Below are positions 1 through 8,716 of a DNA stretch of 64,000 nt, one piece after another. Below the pieces are notes generated by a model. The model was given only the letters and a program-made list of their open reading frames with translations, was not told the DNA's origin and made no database searches. The DNA lies in contig JBDUXZ010000029.1 in the NCBI GenBank assembly GCA_039944855.1, positions 124,001 to 188,000 on the forward strand, written 5' to 3'. Each line of letters opens with the position of its first letter. Position 1 is the stretch's first letter. Both the position numbers and the translations under genes were made by a program. This DNA comes from Rhodothermales bacterium. GTDB taxonomy: Bacteria > Bacteroidota > Rhodothermia > Rhodothermales > JANQRZ01.

Positions 1-18
1 TCCTGCGGCTTACCCCCC

Positions 19-1686
19 GTGCGCCTCCTCCCCTTCCGCCTCAGCGCTGCACTCCTCATCGTGTGCCTCGCCCCGCCGGCCTCCGCCCAGCCGGAAATCA
101 TCCCGGCCGAGCATCCGGTCTACGAGTTCCTGCACCAGCAGCGGGTCCAGGGCAAGCTCCCCGAGTACCGCCACGAACTGCGTCCGCTCGGGCGCGACCG
201 CGTCGGGCGCCTGCTCGACAGCCTCACCGCGCGCACCACCGGCACGATGAACGCCGTCACCGCCGACTGGCTGGCACGGTACCGCCGCGAGGTCTTCGAG
301 CCTGAGTCGGCCATCGAGACGGTAATCGGCGCGGGCGGACGGATCGCGATTCCCACGGGGGCGGAGACGGAGAAATTCCTCTACTACCACCGCGACGACG
401 ACTGGCGGCTCGCGCTCAGCGCGATCGGCCGCGTTCAGGCGCGGCGCTCGGAAGCCGAGGCGACGTACAGCGGCGTAGCAATCGTGCCGGAAGGCGTCCT
501 TCAGGGGAATTACCGAGGCCTCGTCGGCTTCTATACGGGCACGTTCAACGGGGGGCAGGTCGCAGGCGACACGCGCGTGCTCCAGTCCGACCCCGTCCTT
601 GCCCCACTCTACTATATCGGCCGGACCGACATCCCCCCCGGCAACTTCGACCGGGCGACGGCCTCGGTGCGGGCAGCCGGCCGGGTGTTCTCCGCCGAGA
701 TCGCCCACGCCCGCCTCCTCGTCGGCGCCTCGTTCGACGACGCGCTGATCCTGACGGAGGGTTCGGACTACTTCTCGTTCGTCCGCCTCGGCGTCGACAC
801 CCGCGTCGTGCAGTACCAGTTCATGCACGGAGCGCTCGGCGACCGCTCGTTCGACGTGCCGGGCGACGAGGACAGCTCCGTGCTCCTCGGCCCCGAACGC
901 TACCTCGCGTTCCACCGGCTGACGCTCAACCCGTGGCACCGGCTCCAACTCGCGTTCACGGAGATGGTGGTCTACGGGCAGCGCGGCCCCGAACTCGCGT
1001 ACCTCAACCCCGTCAACCCCTTCAAGCCGGCCGAGCACGCGCTCTGGGACCGCGACAACACCCTCTTCGCGCTCGAAGCCGTACTCCGACCGACCGACGG
1101 CGTCGAAGCCTACGCCACGTTCCTCGCCGACGACCTCGACACGTCGCTCCTCGGGAAGAACTCGTTCAACAACAAGTGGGCGGTGCAGGCCGGGCTCGGG
1201 GCGGCCCTCGGCCCGGCGCTCGGGTGGGTCGAATACACGCGGATCGAGCCGTTCGTCTACACCCACCGCTTCCTGCTCGACGGCTCGTTCTACAACGCCT
1301 ACCAGCACAACGGCTTCGGACTCGGCCATCCGCTCGGCCCGAACGCGGACCAGGTCGAGGTCGGGCTGCGGGCGTGGGGACCGATGCGGACACGCGGCGT
1401 CGTGAAGGCGCGCTACGTCCGGCGCGGCGAGAACATCATCGACCCCGAGACCGGAGAGACAGTCCGCAACGTCGGCGGCGACATCACCGACGGGCGGCAG
1501 CCGCCCTTCACCGACTTCTCGAAGGTGTTCCTTGCGGGCGAGCGATTCGAGGGGATCGGCCTCAGCGTCGGCCTCTCGTGGGAGCCGATTCGCGATGTCG
1601 CACTCCTCCTCTTCGCCGACTACCAGCAGTGGGACGGCACGTCAAACCAGCTCTTCGTGCGCTCCGAACTCGTCGTCGACCTCTAG
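19..1686 (+). CDS. Outer-membrane beta-barrel protein, capsule assembly Wzi-like
   Basis: A 555-residue secreted protein opening with a typical signal peptide (hydrophobic stretch, then PPASAQP). The rest alternates short hydrophobic and aromatic strands as in a beta-barrel. The central and C-terminal parts (LNPVNPF, RDNTLFAL, then FVYTHRF and GLGHPLGPNADQ) resemble Wzi-family proteins, which sit in the outer membrane and help attach surface polysaccharide. I chose the GTG at 19 because the signal peptide follows it directly. Only 18 bases precede it, so the promoter lies outside the window. The next gene, a PAP2 phosphatase, runs in the same direction. The barrel class is fairly secure; the Wzi assignment is family recognition from sequence only. 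Confidence 0.65.
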   Translation: MRLLPFRLSAALLIVCLAPPASAQPEIIPAEHPVYEFLHQQRVQGKLPEYRHELRPLGRDRVGRLLDSLTARTTGTMNAVTADWLARYRREVFEPESAIETVIGAGGRIAIPTGAETEKFLYYHRDDDWRLALSAIGRVQARRSEAEATYSGVAIVPEGVLQGNYRGLVGFYTGTFNGGQVAGDTRVLQSDPVLAPLYYIGRTDIPPGNFDRATASVRAAGRVFSAEIAHARLLVGASFDDALILTEGSDYFSFVRLGVDTRVVQYQFMHGALGDRSFDVPGDEDSSVLLGPERYLAFHRLTLNPWHRLQLAFTEMVVYGQRGPELAYLNPVNPFKPAEHALWDRDNTLFALEAVLRPTDGVEAYATFLADDLDTSLLGKNSFNNKWAVQAGLGAALGPALGWVEYTRIEPFVYTHRFLLDGSFYNAYQHNGFGLGHPLGPNADQVEVGLRAWGPMRTRGVVKARYVRRGENIIDPETGETVRNVGGDITDGRQPPFTDFSKVFLAGERFEGIGLSVGLSWEPIRDVALLLFADYQQWDGTSNQLFVRSELVVDL

Positions 1687-1726
1687 CGCCCGCTTCGGCC
1701 GCCATCTTCGGTCGGCCGCGCTCGTT

Positions 1727-1734
1727 TATTTCGG
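1727..1734 (+). promoter_or_regulatory. Candidate -7 element (TTATTTCG) before the PAP2 gene
   Basis: An AT-rich octamer in an otherwise GC-rich 133-base gap. It is related to the TAnnTT element seen upstream of other genes here, but is imperfect and lies 85 bases before the ATG. Weak support. Confidence 0.2.
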
Positions 1735-1819
1735 TAGCGGGAGCGGAAGGAATTTGCTACTCTGGAGGGTCCGTCCAAGCGTCCGTCTGCCGTGCGTTGC
1801 CGAGCCTATCCCCTCTCCG

Positions 1820-2614
1820 ATGGCCCCACCCCGACCGCTGTTGTTGCCCCTCCTGCTCGCCGTGTCGCTCTTCGTCAGCTTGGTGGCGCCGGCGGCCCAC
1901 GCGCAGCAGACCGACGGCGGCCGCTTCCTCCGCTGGGCCACGGACGATCCGCTCGGCGTGCTGCGTGGGCTCACGTCGCGCCACGCGATCTACACCGCCG
2001 GCGCGGGCAGCGCCCTCGTCCTCTTCACCCTCACCGACGACACGCTGACCGGGAGTGCGGGCGAAGAGCGCGATCAAGACCTCGGCCCGTTTCTGAACAC
2101 GACCAACCTGATCGGCGACCCGAACCTCGCGCTGCCGGCAGCGGCGGTCGTGTTCGGGGCGACGTTGCTGACAGAGGACGCGCGGCTGCAGGACGCGGCG
2201 TTCACGTCGCTCGAAGCCGGGCTCTACGGGCATGTGCTCGCATCCGTGCTCAAGGGCTTCGCCGGGCGCGCGCGCCCCCACCGGCTGGAGGGGCCGTATG
2301 ACTTCGAGCCATTCTCGGACCAGAAATCGTTCCCCTCAGGCCACACGACGCTCGCCTTCGCACTCATCACGCCGTGGGTGGTCTACTACCCCAGCCCCGC
2401 CACCTATGCCCTCTTCGGGGTCACGACGGGGACGGCCGTCGCGCGCGTCGTCGGGGGCGATCACTGGTCGTCGGACGTAGTGGCGGGAGCGGCCATCGGG
2501 ATCCTTACGGGCTACGCCCTCGCCAACCGGCATCAGCGCCACCCCAGCGGCCTCCGCGTCTCGCCGACCGTCACGCAGGGCGGAGCCGGGCTGTCGCTGC
2601 GACTCTCGTTCTGA
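1820..2614 (+). CDS. PAP2-family membrane phosphatase
   Basis: A 264-residue protein with a signal peptide (to AHAQQ) and all three acid-phosphatase/vanadium-haloperoxidase motifs: KGFAGRARP with Lys145, FPSGHTT with His175, and ARVVGGDHWSSD with His215 and Asp219. Family members remove phosphate from lipid carriers such as undecaprenyl pyrophosphate or phosphatidic acid at the outer face of the inner membrane. Hydrophobic segments surround the motifs, but a cleavable leader plus a modest number of membrane spans could also fit a periplasmic enzyme. The ATG at 1820 is preferred because it begins the signal peptide; the frame stays open upstream but that part is not protein-like. Substrate is unknown. 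Confidence 0.85.
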   Translation: MAPPRPLLLPLLLAVSLFVSLVAPAAHAQQTDGGRFLRWATDDPLGVLRGLTSRHAIYTAGAGSALVLFTLTDDTLTGSAGEERDQDLGPFLNTTNLIGDPNLALPAAAVVFGATLLTEDARLQDAAFTSLEAGLYGHVLASVLKGFAGRARPHRLEGPYDFEPFSDQKSFPSGHTTLAFALITPWVVYYPSPATYALFGVTTGTAVARVVGGDHWSSDVVAGAAIGILTGYALANRHQRHPSGLRVSPTVTQGGAGLSLRLSF

Positions 2615-2667
2615 CGGGGACCGGCTGACACCGGGCAAAAAATCCACCGAACACGGACGGGCCGACG

Positions 2668-3759
2668 ATGCGAACGAGCACCGACCCCGTGGCTCCGCTG
2701 TCCGACCTCGCCCGTGCCCGCGCCCTCGTGCTCCGCCACGGGTGGAACGCGACGGCCTATCAGATCCTCAATCCGGGCATCCGCTTATGGTTCCGGCCCG
2801 ACGGCGACGCCGTCGTCGGGTACGTGCGGTCGTGGCGGATGTGGGTGGTGGCCGGCTCGCCGGTCTGTGCACCCGACAACCTCGACGCGGTCGCGACGGC
2901 GTTCGAGGCCGAGGCGGCACGCCACGGCGCCCGAGTCTGCTATTTCGGCGCCGACGCCCCCCTTCGCGCGATCCGTGCCGGGCGCCCCGGCTACAGCGAG
3001 ATGCTCGTCGGCGCGCAGCCGGCGTGGGACCCGGCGGACTGGCCGGAGATCGTCAGTCACAAAGCGTCGCTTCGCGCGCAGCGCAATCGAGCGGTGAACA
3101 AAGGCGTGGCCGTCGCGGAATGGGCGGCGGGGCGGGCGCACGATCACCCCGAACTGCGCCGCTGCCTCGCCGAGTGGCTACGGACGCGCGGCCTGCCCGC
3201 GATGCGCTTCCTCGTCGAGACCGAAACGCTCGGGCGGCTCCTCGACCGCCGCATGTTCGTCGCTGAACGGAACGGTGAGGCCGTGGCTTTTCTCGTGGCT
3301 TCGCCGATCCCCGCGCGGCAAGGCTGGCTCGTCGAGCAGCTCGTCCGCGGCGACCGCGCCCCGAACGGCACGGCGACGCTGCTGCTCGATGCGGCGATGC
3401 GCGCCCTCGCCGCAGAAGGCGCAAGTTTCGTCACGCTCGGCCTCTCCCCGCTCTCACAACGGGCACCGGCCGACATGGAGAACCCGCTCTGGCTCCGCGC
3501 CCTGCTCGGCTGGGTCCGCGCCCACGGCAAACGGTTCTACAACTTCGAAGGCCTCGAAGCCTTCAAGGCCAAGTTCGTCCCCGACCGCTGGGACCCGATC
3601 ACCGCGCTGACGAACGAGCCCGCACCGAGCCTCCTCACGCTCCACGCCACGGCCGACGCGTTCAGCGGCGAAGGCCGCTCGCCGTTCGCATTCGTCGGGC
3701 GGGCGCTCGTCGAGGCCGTACAAAAGGAAGCGCGCACGCTCGGCGGGCTGCGCGGCTGA
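2668..3759 (+). CDS. DUF2156 (phosphatidylglycerol lysyltransferase C-terminal domain) protein
   Basis: A 363-residue soluble protein matching the GNAT-fold catalytic half of MprF/LPG synthases (DUF2156). In that family an aminoacyl or related group is moved onto a lipid or another acceptor. Recognisable parts are the N-terminal GWNATAYQILNPG segment, the SWRMWVVAGSPVC strand, KASLRAQRNRAVNKG, and the C-terminal RFYNFEGLEAFKAKFVP block. The multi-span flippase half of full MprF is missing, so this is a stand-alone acyl or aminoacyl transferase of unknown acceptor. The start sits 53 bases after the PAP2 stop, so the two may be co-transcribed. It ends 6 bases before the convergent TonB gene. 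Confidence 0.75.
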   Translation: MRTSTDPVAPLSDLARARALVLRHGWNATAYQILNPGIRLWFRPDGDAVVGYVRSWRMWVVAGSPVCAPDNLDAVATAFEAEAARHGARVCYFGADAPLRAIRAGRPGYSEMLVGAQPAWDPADWPEIVSHKASLRAQRNRAVNKGVAVAEWAAGRAHDHPELRRCLAEWLRTRGLPAMRFLVETETLGRLLDRRMFVAERNGEAVAFLVASPIPARQGWLVEQLVRGDRAPNGTATLLLDAAMRALAAEGASFVTLGLSPLSQRAPADMENPLWLRALLGWVRAHGKRFYNFEGLEAFKAKFVPDRWDPITALTNEPAPSLLTLHATADAFSGEGRSPFAFVGRALVEAVQKEARTLGGLRG

Positions 3760-3765
3760 CGCCGG

Positions 3766-4494
3766 TCAGTTCAGGCTGAAGAAGAACGTGATCGTGCCCG
3801 ACTGATTCTCCTGCGGCGCGGCGGGCGGGAGCGGGTTGAACGTCCAGCTTCGGATCGCCTCCTGCACGGCGCGGTCGAGGTTCGGCCCGGCCCGGCGGAC
3901 GAGCGGGTACGCGACGACGCTCCCGTTCGGAGCGACCGTCACGCGGACGGTCACCGTCCCGACGGCGCCGGGATTACGCGGGAGGGGGGCGCGGCGCGGC
4001 GTCCGGTTCAGCCCGTCGATCGAGTACGGGGCGCGGCGCTGCGTGCTCGTCCCCTCGTCGCCCGCTTCGGACGTGGAGCCCGTCGTGCCCACCGGGTTGC
4101 CACCGGTGCGCTCGGTCGGCGCGGGGTCGGCGACGGGGCGCTCGGGCTGTGTCTGCCGCTCCGGCTCGTTCACCGTCTGCTCCGGCGTTGGCGGGGGGAC
4201 GCGCTCGGGCTCGGGCGTCGGCGTGCGCGTCGGGAGCTTGACGGGCTCGGTCTTCGCGGGCGTCGGCTTCGGCGCGGGCTTCTCCGGCTGCGGCTCGGGG
4301 CGCGGCTGCGTCGGCGCCGGCTGCTTCGTCTCGGAGCGGGCGGCGGGCTGCGCCATCTCGAACGGCCCGAACTCGACCTCGATCAGCCCGAGCGGCTGCG
4401 GCTCGGCGACGCCGGACACGATCGTAAAGATCAGCAGCAACAGGGCGTGGAGCCCTACGCTCGTCCCGAGTCCGGTCCAGTCGTCGCGTTTCAT
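3766..4494 (-). CDS. TonB-family energy transducer
   Basis: A 242-residue protein with one N-terminal membrane anchor (VGLHALLLLIFTIVSG), a long Pro/Glu/Thr-rich periplasm-spanning linker, and a C-terminal TonB domain (VGTVTVRVTVAPNGSVV through AIRSWTFNPLP). TonB proteins carry proton-motive energy to outer-membrane receptors. The frame is open further upstream, but only the ATG at 4494 gives the anchor. That ATG lies 2 bases after the stop of the PorV-like gene, so the two are surely co-transcribed. No exbB or exbD is in view. It may serve the STN receptor at 16136-18847, but that is a guess. Confidence 0.85.
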   Translation of the reverse strand: MKRDDWTGLGTSVGLHALLLLIFTIVSGVAEPQPLGLIEVEFGPFEMAQPAARSETKQPAPTQPRPEPQPEKPAPKPTPAKTEPVKLPTRTPTPEPERVPPPTPEQTVNEPERQTQPERPVADPAPTERTGGNPVGTTGSTSEAGDEGTSTQRRAPYSIDGLNRTPRRAPLPRNPGAVGTVTVRVTVAPNGSVVAYPLVRRAGPNLDRAVQEAIRSWTFNPLPPAAPQENQSGTITFFFSLN

Positions 4495-4496
4495 AC

Positions 4497-5585
4497 TTAG
4501 CGGTTGACGCGGGCGAGCGCGTCCTGCGTGAGGGTATACTTCAGCGAGACGCGGTGCGAGTAGCCCAGATCCGAGCGGATGCCGCCGAAGTCGCCGAAGC
4601 CGTAGTCGACGTCGAACGCGCCGACGTTGAGCCCGGCACCGACGGTGGGCGTGACCTGGGTGCCGAAGCGCTCGGAGCTCGTCACGTCGGAGATGCCGGC
4701 GCGGAGGGCGACGACGTTGCGGTACGTCAGCTCCGTCCCGAAGCGGGGGTGGAACGACACGTCGCCGGAGTTGAAGGCGTAGGCGCGCTGCCCGTCGAAG
4801 GCGAGGTCGAAGTCGAGCCCCGTCGTGAAGCCGATGTCGTCGGTGAGCGGGAGCGTGACGCCGGTCCCGAAGCGGGCCACGGGGAGGACGATCTCGGATC
4901 CGCCGACCGGCAGGTCCTGGCCGAACACCTCGCTGATGTTGCCGAGCGCCTCGCTGTCCACGCTCCACGACTGCAGCATCCCCGTGATGTCCTGCAAGTT
5001 GACGCCGAACTGGAAGATGCCGAGCCGGTACTGCGCGCCGACGTCGACGGAGTAGCCCCACGCCGTCGCGAAGTCGCCGATGCCGCGGCGGATGACCTTC
5101 GCCGTCGCGCCGACCGAGAGGTTCGACTTGAGCTGGCGGGCGTACGAGACGAAGAACGCGTAGTCGGCGGCGGAGAAGAAGCTGATCGAGTCCGGCGTCG
5201 GGCGGTCGTTCTGCGCGTCCCACGCGTTGAGGGTGTTCGCGATGTCGTCGACGCCGCTGCGGAAGAACGAGATGCCGACGGTCGAGCGGGCGTTGACGGG
5301 GAAAACGCCCGCGCCGTAATCGAACTGCACGATGCCGTCGAAGCGCTCGGCGTGCATGTACGCGGCCTCGGGGTAGGCCGTCGCGTTGAGCCCGGCGGGG
5401 TTCCAGTAGCCAGCCGTGACGTCGTTCGCGAGGGCAACGTAGGCTCCGCCCATCCCGAGCGCCCGCCCGCCAACCCCGCCGGCGAGGAAGTCGGCGCCGT
5501 ACTTCGCGACACGCTGCGCCTCGGCGGGGGCCGCAGCCACAGCGAGCAGGAGGAGGAGAAGGCCGAGCGAGCGGAGCAGATTCAT
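4497..5585 (-). CDS. PorV/PorQ-family outer-membrane protein
   Basis: A 362-residue protein with a signal peptide (to PAEAQ) followed by the PorV/PorQ hallmark GARALGMGGAYVALANDVT-like segment and YWNPAGL. This looks like a FadL-type 14-strand barrel. PorV shuttles T9SS cargo to the attachment complex and PorQ anchors part of it, but many paralogues in this phylum have unknown roles. The start at 5583-5585 was chosen because the 30 residues upstream in frame are not leader-like. It is translated immediately before tonB. Three proteins in this window carry T9SS-type sorting domains, so a T9SS barrel here makes sense. Which of PorV or PorQ it is cannot be told by eye. Confidence 0.8.
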   Translation of the reverse strand: MNLLRSLGLLLLLLAVAAAPAEAQRVAKYGADFLAGGVGGRALGMGGAYVALANDVTAGYWNPAGLNATAYPEAAYMHAERFDGIVQFDYGAGVFPVNARSTVGISFFRSGVDDIANTLNAWDAQNDRPTPDSISFFSAADYAFFVSYARQLKSNLSVGATAKVIRRGIGDFATAWGYSVDVGAQYRLGIFQFGVNLQDITGMLQSWSVDSEALGNISEVFGQDLPVGGSEIVLPVARFGTGVTLPLTDDIGFTTGLDFDLAFDGQRAYAFNSGDVSFHPRFGTELTYRNVVALRAGISDVTSSERFGTQVTPTVGAGLNVGAFDVDYGFGDFGGIRSDLGYSHRVSLKYTLTQDALARVNR

Positions 5586-5747
5586 CGCGGGGGCAGGCGT
5601 CTGAGAGGGATAACCGGGGAAACATCGCCAATTCGGGCGCGGAGAGCAAGGGGTATTTATCGGCCCTGCCAGCACAACGCCGTACCCACCCCGACTATTT
5701 CACACCGGGTTGGCCGCGCCTCCGCGCACGCAGCGACGCCCCCGGCG

Positions 5748-5755
5748 TAGGTTGG
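5748..5755 (+). promoter_or_regulatory. Candidate -7 element (TAGGTTGG) of rlmI
   Basis: Matches the TAnnTT pattern 33 bases before the rlmI ATG. The same octamer recurs at 20539-20546. No TTG is seen at the right distance upstream. Confidence 0.35.
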
Positions 5756-5788
5756 CCCCCGTCTCCGCTTCCCTACCCTCCCCTCCCC

Positions 5789-6991
5789 ATGCCCGACTAC
5801 CCGCGCGTCGTCCTCCGCCCCCACAAAGACAAAGCGATCCGGCGTGGCTACCCGTGGGTCTTCGCCAACCAGCTCGCCCGCAAGAGTGCGACGCCCAAGC
5901 GCGGCGCCGTCGTCCAGATCGAGTCGTTCGAAGGCGAGGTGTTCGGGCTCGGGCTCTACCATGACGAATCCCTCATCGCGGTCCGCTTCCTGACGCGCGA
6001 CGCCGAGGCCGAGATCGACGCGGCATTCTTCAAAACGCGGATCGACCGCGCCGTCGATCTCCGCGAGGCGGCATTCCCCGACGCCACGCACGCCCGGATG
6101 GTCTTCGGCGAGAGCGACGGCCTGCCCGGCACCGTCGTGGACCGCTACGGCGACGTGCTCACGTTCACGACGCTCTCGTACGGCATGGCCGAGCGGAAGG
6201 AGTGGCTGCTCGACGCGCTCGAAGCCCGGCTCAAGCCCTCCGCGATCGTCGAGCGCAACGACGCGGCGCTGCGCGAGAAGGACGGGCTCGAGGAATCGAC
6301 GGGCGTGCTGCGCGGCGAGCTCTCCGGCCCCGTCCGCATCGAGGAGCACGGCGTGCCGTTCGAGGTCGACGTGCTGAACGGGCCGAAGACAGGCTTCTTC
6401 ATCGACCAGCGGCTGAACCGGCTCAGCATCCGCCCCTTTGCGAAGGGCCGCCGCGTGCTCGACGTGTTCTGCGCCGACGGTGGCTTCGGCCTCCACGCCG
6501 CCGCCGCCGGGGCCGCCCACGTCCACTTCCTCGACGCCTCCGAGGACGCCCTCGCCCGCGTCCGCCACAACGCCGAACTCGCCGGGGTCTCCGACCGCAT
6601 CTCGACCGAGTCCGCCGACGCGCTCGACCGCCTCGGCAGCCTCGCCGAAGAGAAATCCGACTTCGACCTCATCGTGCTCGACCCGCCGGGCTTCGCCCAG
6701 AGCCGCCGTCACGTCGAGGCCGCGATGAAGGCGTACCAGCGCATCAACATCTCGGCGCTGCAGATCCTCCCGCCCGGCGGCCTCCTCGCCACGGCGTCGT
6801 GCTCGCAGGCCGTCTCCGAGGACGACTTCGTCAAGCTCGTCCACTACAGCGCGAAGAAGGCGGGCGCTCACCTCCGCCTGCTCCACCGCGGCGGCCAGCC
6901 GCCGGACCACCCCGTGCTGGAGTCGATGCCGGAGACGCACTACCTCAAGTTCTACCTCTTCCAGAAACTCTGGGACGAGGTGCCGGGCTAG
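5789..6991 (+). CDS. rlmI: 23S rRNA m5C1962-type methyltransferase (RlmI-like)
   Basis: A 400-residue class I SAM methyltransferase with the RlmI layout. It has an N-terminal PUA-like domain (VVLRPHKDKAIRRGYPWVF), a central linker domain (SDGLPGTVVDRYG), and a C-terminal Rossmann domain with the SAM motif VLDVFCADGGFG. LDPPGFAQ and the Cys in TASCSQ are expected in catalysis. RlmI methylates C1962 of 23S rRNA. Its stop shares a CTAG with the stop of the convergent rsmB, another RNA m5C enzyme. The ATG at 5789 directly precedes the PUA domain. Confidence 0.88.
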   Translation: MPDYPRVVLRPHKDKAIRRGYPWVFANQLARKSATPKRGAVVQIESFEGEVFGLGLYHDESLIAVRFLTRDAEAEIDAAFFKTRIDRAVDLREAAFPDATHARMVFGESDGLPGTVVDRYGDVLTFTTLSYGMAERKEWLLDALEARLKPSAIVERNDAALREKDGLEESTGVLRGELSGPVRIEEHGVPFEVDVLNGPKTGFFIDQRLNRLSIRPFAKGRRVLDVFCADGGFGLHAAAAGAAHVHFLDASEDALARVRHNAELAGVSDRISTESADALDRLGSLAEEKSDFDLIVLDPPGFAQSRRHVEAAMKAYQRINISALQILPPGGLLATASCSQAVSEDDFVKLVHYSAKKAGAHLRLLHRGGQPPDHPVLESMPETHYLKFYLFQKLWDEVPG

Positions 6992-8349
6992 CCTTTCCGC
7001 AGCCGGGCGGCGAAGGCGCCGTCGGTGCCGTGGCGGTGCGGGAGCGCGGCGAAGTGGCCGTCCGCCGTCACGAACGTCTCGGGCACGAAGCCGTCGGCGC
7101 GCTCGGCCTCGAAGTAGGGGTGGCGCGCGAGGAAGGCGGCGACGCGCTCGGCATTCTCCTCGGGCTCGATCGTGCACGTGCTGTAGACGAGCAGGCCGCC
7201 GGGGCGGACGAGCACGGCGGCAGCGTCGAGCAGGTCGTCCTGCAAATCGGTGAGCTGGTCGATCTCTTCGCGCGTGCGGCGCCAGCGGAGATCGGCGCGT
7301 TTGGCGAGGACGCCGAGGCCGGAGCAGGGTGCGTCGAGGAGGACGCGGTCGCCCTGCGGCGGGTTCGGTCGCTTGGCCAGTTCGCGCAGGTCCGCCGCTT
7401 CTACTTCGACCGACGACAGCCCGTGCGCGGCGGCGGCTTCGCGGACGAGGTTCGCCCGGCTCGGATGCACGTCGAACGCGAGCACGCGGCCGGCGTCTCC
7501 CATCCGCAGCGCGGCGTAGAGCGTTTTCCCACCCGGCGCGGCGGCGGGGTCCAGCACCGTCTCGTCCGGCTTCGGGTCGAGCAGACGGACGACGAGAGCG
7601 GCGGCCTCGTCCTGCACGGCGCAGCGGCCTTCGGCGAGCCACCCTTCGCGGAGCACGGGCTGGAGTTGGGCGACGGTCACGAAGTCGTCGAGCCACTCGG
7701 ACGGCGTCCACTCTACCCCGAGCGCGTCGAGATCGCGGTGGAACTGCTCCGGCGTCGTGCGCAGCGTGTTGATGCGGAGCGCGTAGCGCGGGCGGGCGTT
7801 GTCGTGCGCGAGAAGAGCGGCGGTTTCGGCCTCTCCGTAGCGATCGAGCCAGCGGCGCGTGATCCACGTCGGATGCGAGTGGCGGACGGCGAGGTCGCGC
7901 TCGGGCCGCCCGGTGTCGGGCTCGGGGAGTCGGTCGCGCTGCCGGAGCACGGCGCGGAGCACGCCGTTGACGAGCCCACCCGCCTTCGGCCGGACGTGGC
8001 GCTTGGCGAGTTCGACGGCCTCGTTGACGGCGGCGTGCTCGGGCGTCGAGAGGAAGAGGATGTCGTAGAGCCCGAGGCGGAGGATCTGCCGGAGCACGGG
8101 CTCCATGCTCTCCAGATCGCCCCGATAGAAATGGGAGAGCAGGAAGTCGAGCCACCGACGCTGCCGCGTGATCCCGGCGACGTACTCGGCCGACTGCCGC
8201 TCTTCGCGAGCGTCCTCCTCGGTGTCGGTCGCTCCGTGGTCCATGAGCCCGACGTAGGCTCCCTCCTGCTCGATGCGGAGGAGGCGGGCGAGTGCTCGCT
8301 CGCGGGCGGATACGAGGGTGGGATCGGAGGATGAATCAGGAAGCGCCAT
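6988..8349 (-). CDS. rsmB: 16S rRNA m5C967 methyltransferase RsmB-like
   Basis: A 453-residue protein with the two-part RsmB layout. An N-terminal NusB-like helical RNA-binding domain (about residues 15-150) is followed by an Fmu/Nol1 methyltransferase domain. That domain has the SAM loop LDPAAAPGGKT, the motif IV Cys in DAPCSGLG, and the motif VI catalytic Cys in YSTCTIEPEENAER. It methylates C967 of 16S rRNA. The ATG at 8349 is preferred; an in-frame ATG at 8373 would add MQHHFSER. Its stop overlaps that of rlmI by 4 bases (CTAG), so transcripts of both genes run into each other. Confidence 0.88.
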   Translation of the reverse strand: MALPDSSSDPTLVSARERALARLLRIEQEGAYVGLMDHGATDTEEDAREERQSAEYVAGITRQRRWLDFLLSHFYRGDLESMEPVLRQILRLGLYDILFLSTPEHAAVNEAVELAKRHVRPKAGGLVNGVLRAVLRQRDRLPEPDTGRPERDLAVRHSHPTWITRRWLDRYGEAETAALLAHDNARPRYALRINTLRTTPEQFHRDLDALGVEWTPSEWLDDFVTVAQLQPVLREGWLAEGRCAVQDEAAALVVRLLDPKPDETVLDPAAAPGGKTLYAALRMGDAGRVLAFDVHPSRANLVREAAAAHGLSSVEVEAADLRELAKRPNPPQGDRVLLDAPCSGLGVLAKRADLRWRRTREEIDQLTDLQDDLLDAAAVLVRPGGLLVYSTCTIEPEENAERVAAFLARHPYFEAERADGFVPETFVTADGHFAALPHRHGTDGAFAARLRKG

Positions 8350-8412
8350 GCGTTCAGAAAAGTGATGCTGCATTCGTTGAACAACTCGAAGTGTGCCCCG
8401 CCCCTCGTCATC

Positions 8413-8428
8413 TCAGCGCAGGCGCTGA
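8413..8428. repeat. Short perfect inverted repeat (TCAGCGC-AG-GCGCTGA)
   Basis: Two 7-base arms separated by 2 bases, followed by AAAAG. It lies in the 367-base gap between rsmB and the zinc-ribbon gene. It could be part of the neighbouring palindromic element or of a hairpin in the rsmB leader region. Nothing else gene-like is visible in this gap apart from the element at 8461-8530 and the candidate promoter at 8670. Confidence 0.4.
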
Positions 8429-8460
8429 AAAGATGCGCTTCCAGGCTCCCCCCTTTACCC

Positions 8461-8530
8461 GTCATCCCGCGATGGCGGCAACCCACAGGAGGGCGGTGGC
8501 CGGTGGGTCCCCGATCAAGTCGGGGATGAC
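8461..8530. repeat. Degenerate palindromic intergenic element, GTCATCCC family
   Basis: A 70-base element bounded by GTCATCCC (8461-8468) and its complement GGGATGAC (8523-8530). Inside it are a second pair CCCAC/GTGGG and a terminal hairpin CCCCGA-TCAAG-TCGGGG. It is clearly related to the perfect copy at 54309-54378 but its arms have diverged. Confidence 0.65.
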
Positions 8531-8669
8531 TGTCTGTTGGGGCTGAAGCTCATCGATAGCGAGAAGAGATAAAAGAGGCCACGGGCTAGGGAGACGGCGT
8601 CAACCTACGACCCATCGGGGCGCGAGTTCGGCGGCCCGGATCTATCTGCGACCCGCATGGTTCGGTGTC

Positions 8670-8677
8670 TACCTTTC
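8670..8677 (+). promoter_or_regulatory. Candidate -7 element (TACCTTTC) of the zinc-ribbon gene
   Basis: Matches the TAnnTT pattern 39 bases before the ATG at 8717. The identical octamer is found on the other strand before the CDF transporter (11372-11379). Confidence 0.4.
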
Positions 8678-8716
8678 CGCGCGTCCTCTCCTCCATTTCC
8701 GTCTGCCCCCCTCCCC

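Noticed and set aside
5657-8155. Long minus-strand frame covering rlmI and most of rsmB
   Set aside because: Antisense and out-of-frame shadow of two well-supported methyltransferases; composition is Arg/Ala/Pro-rich.
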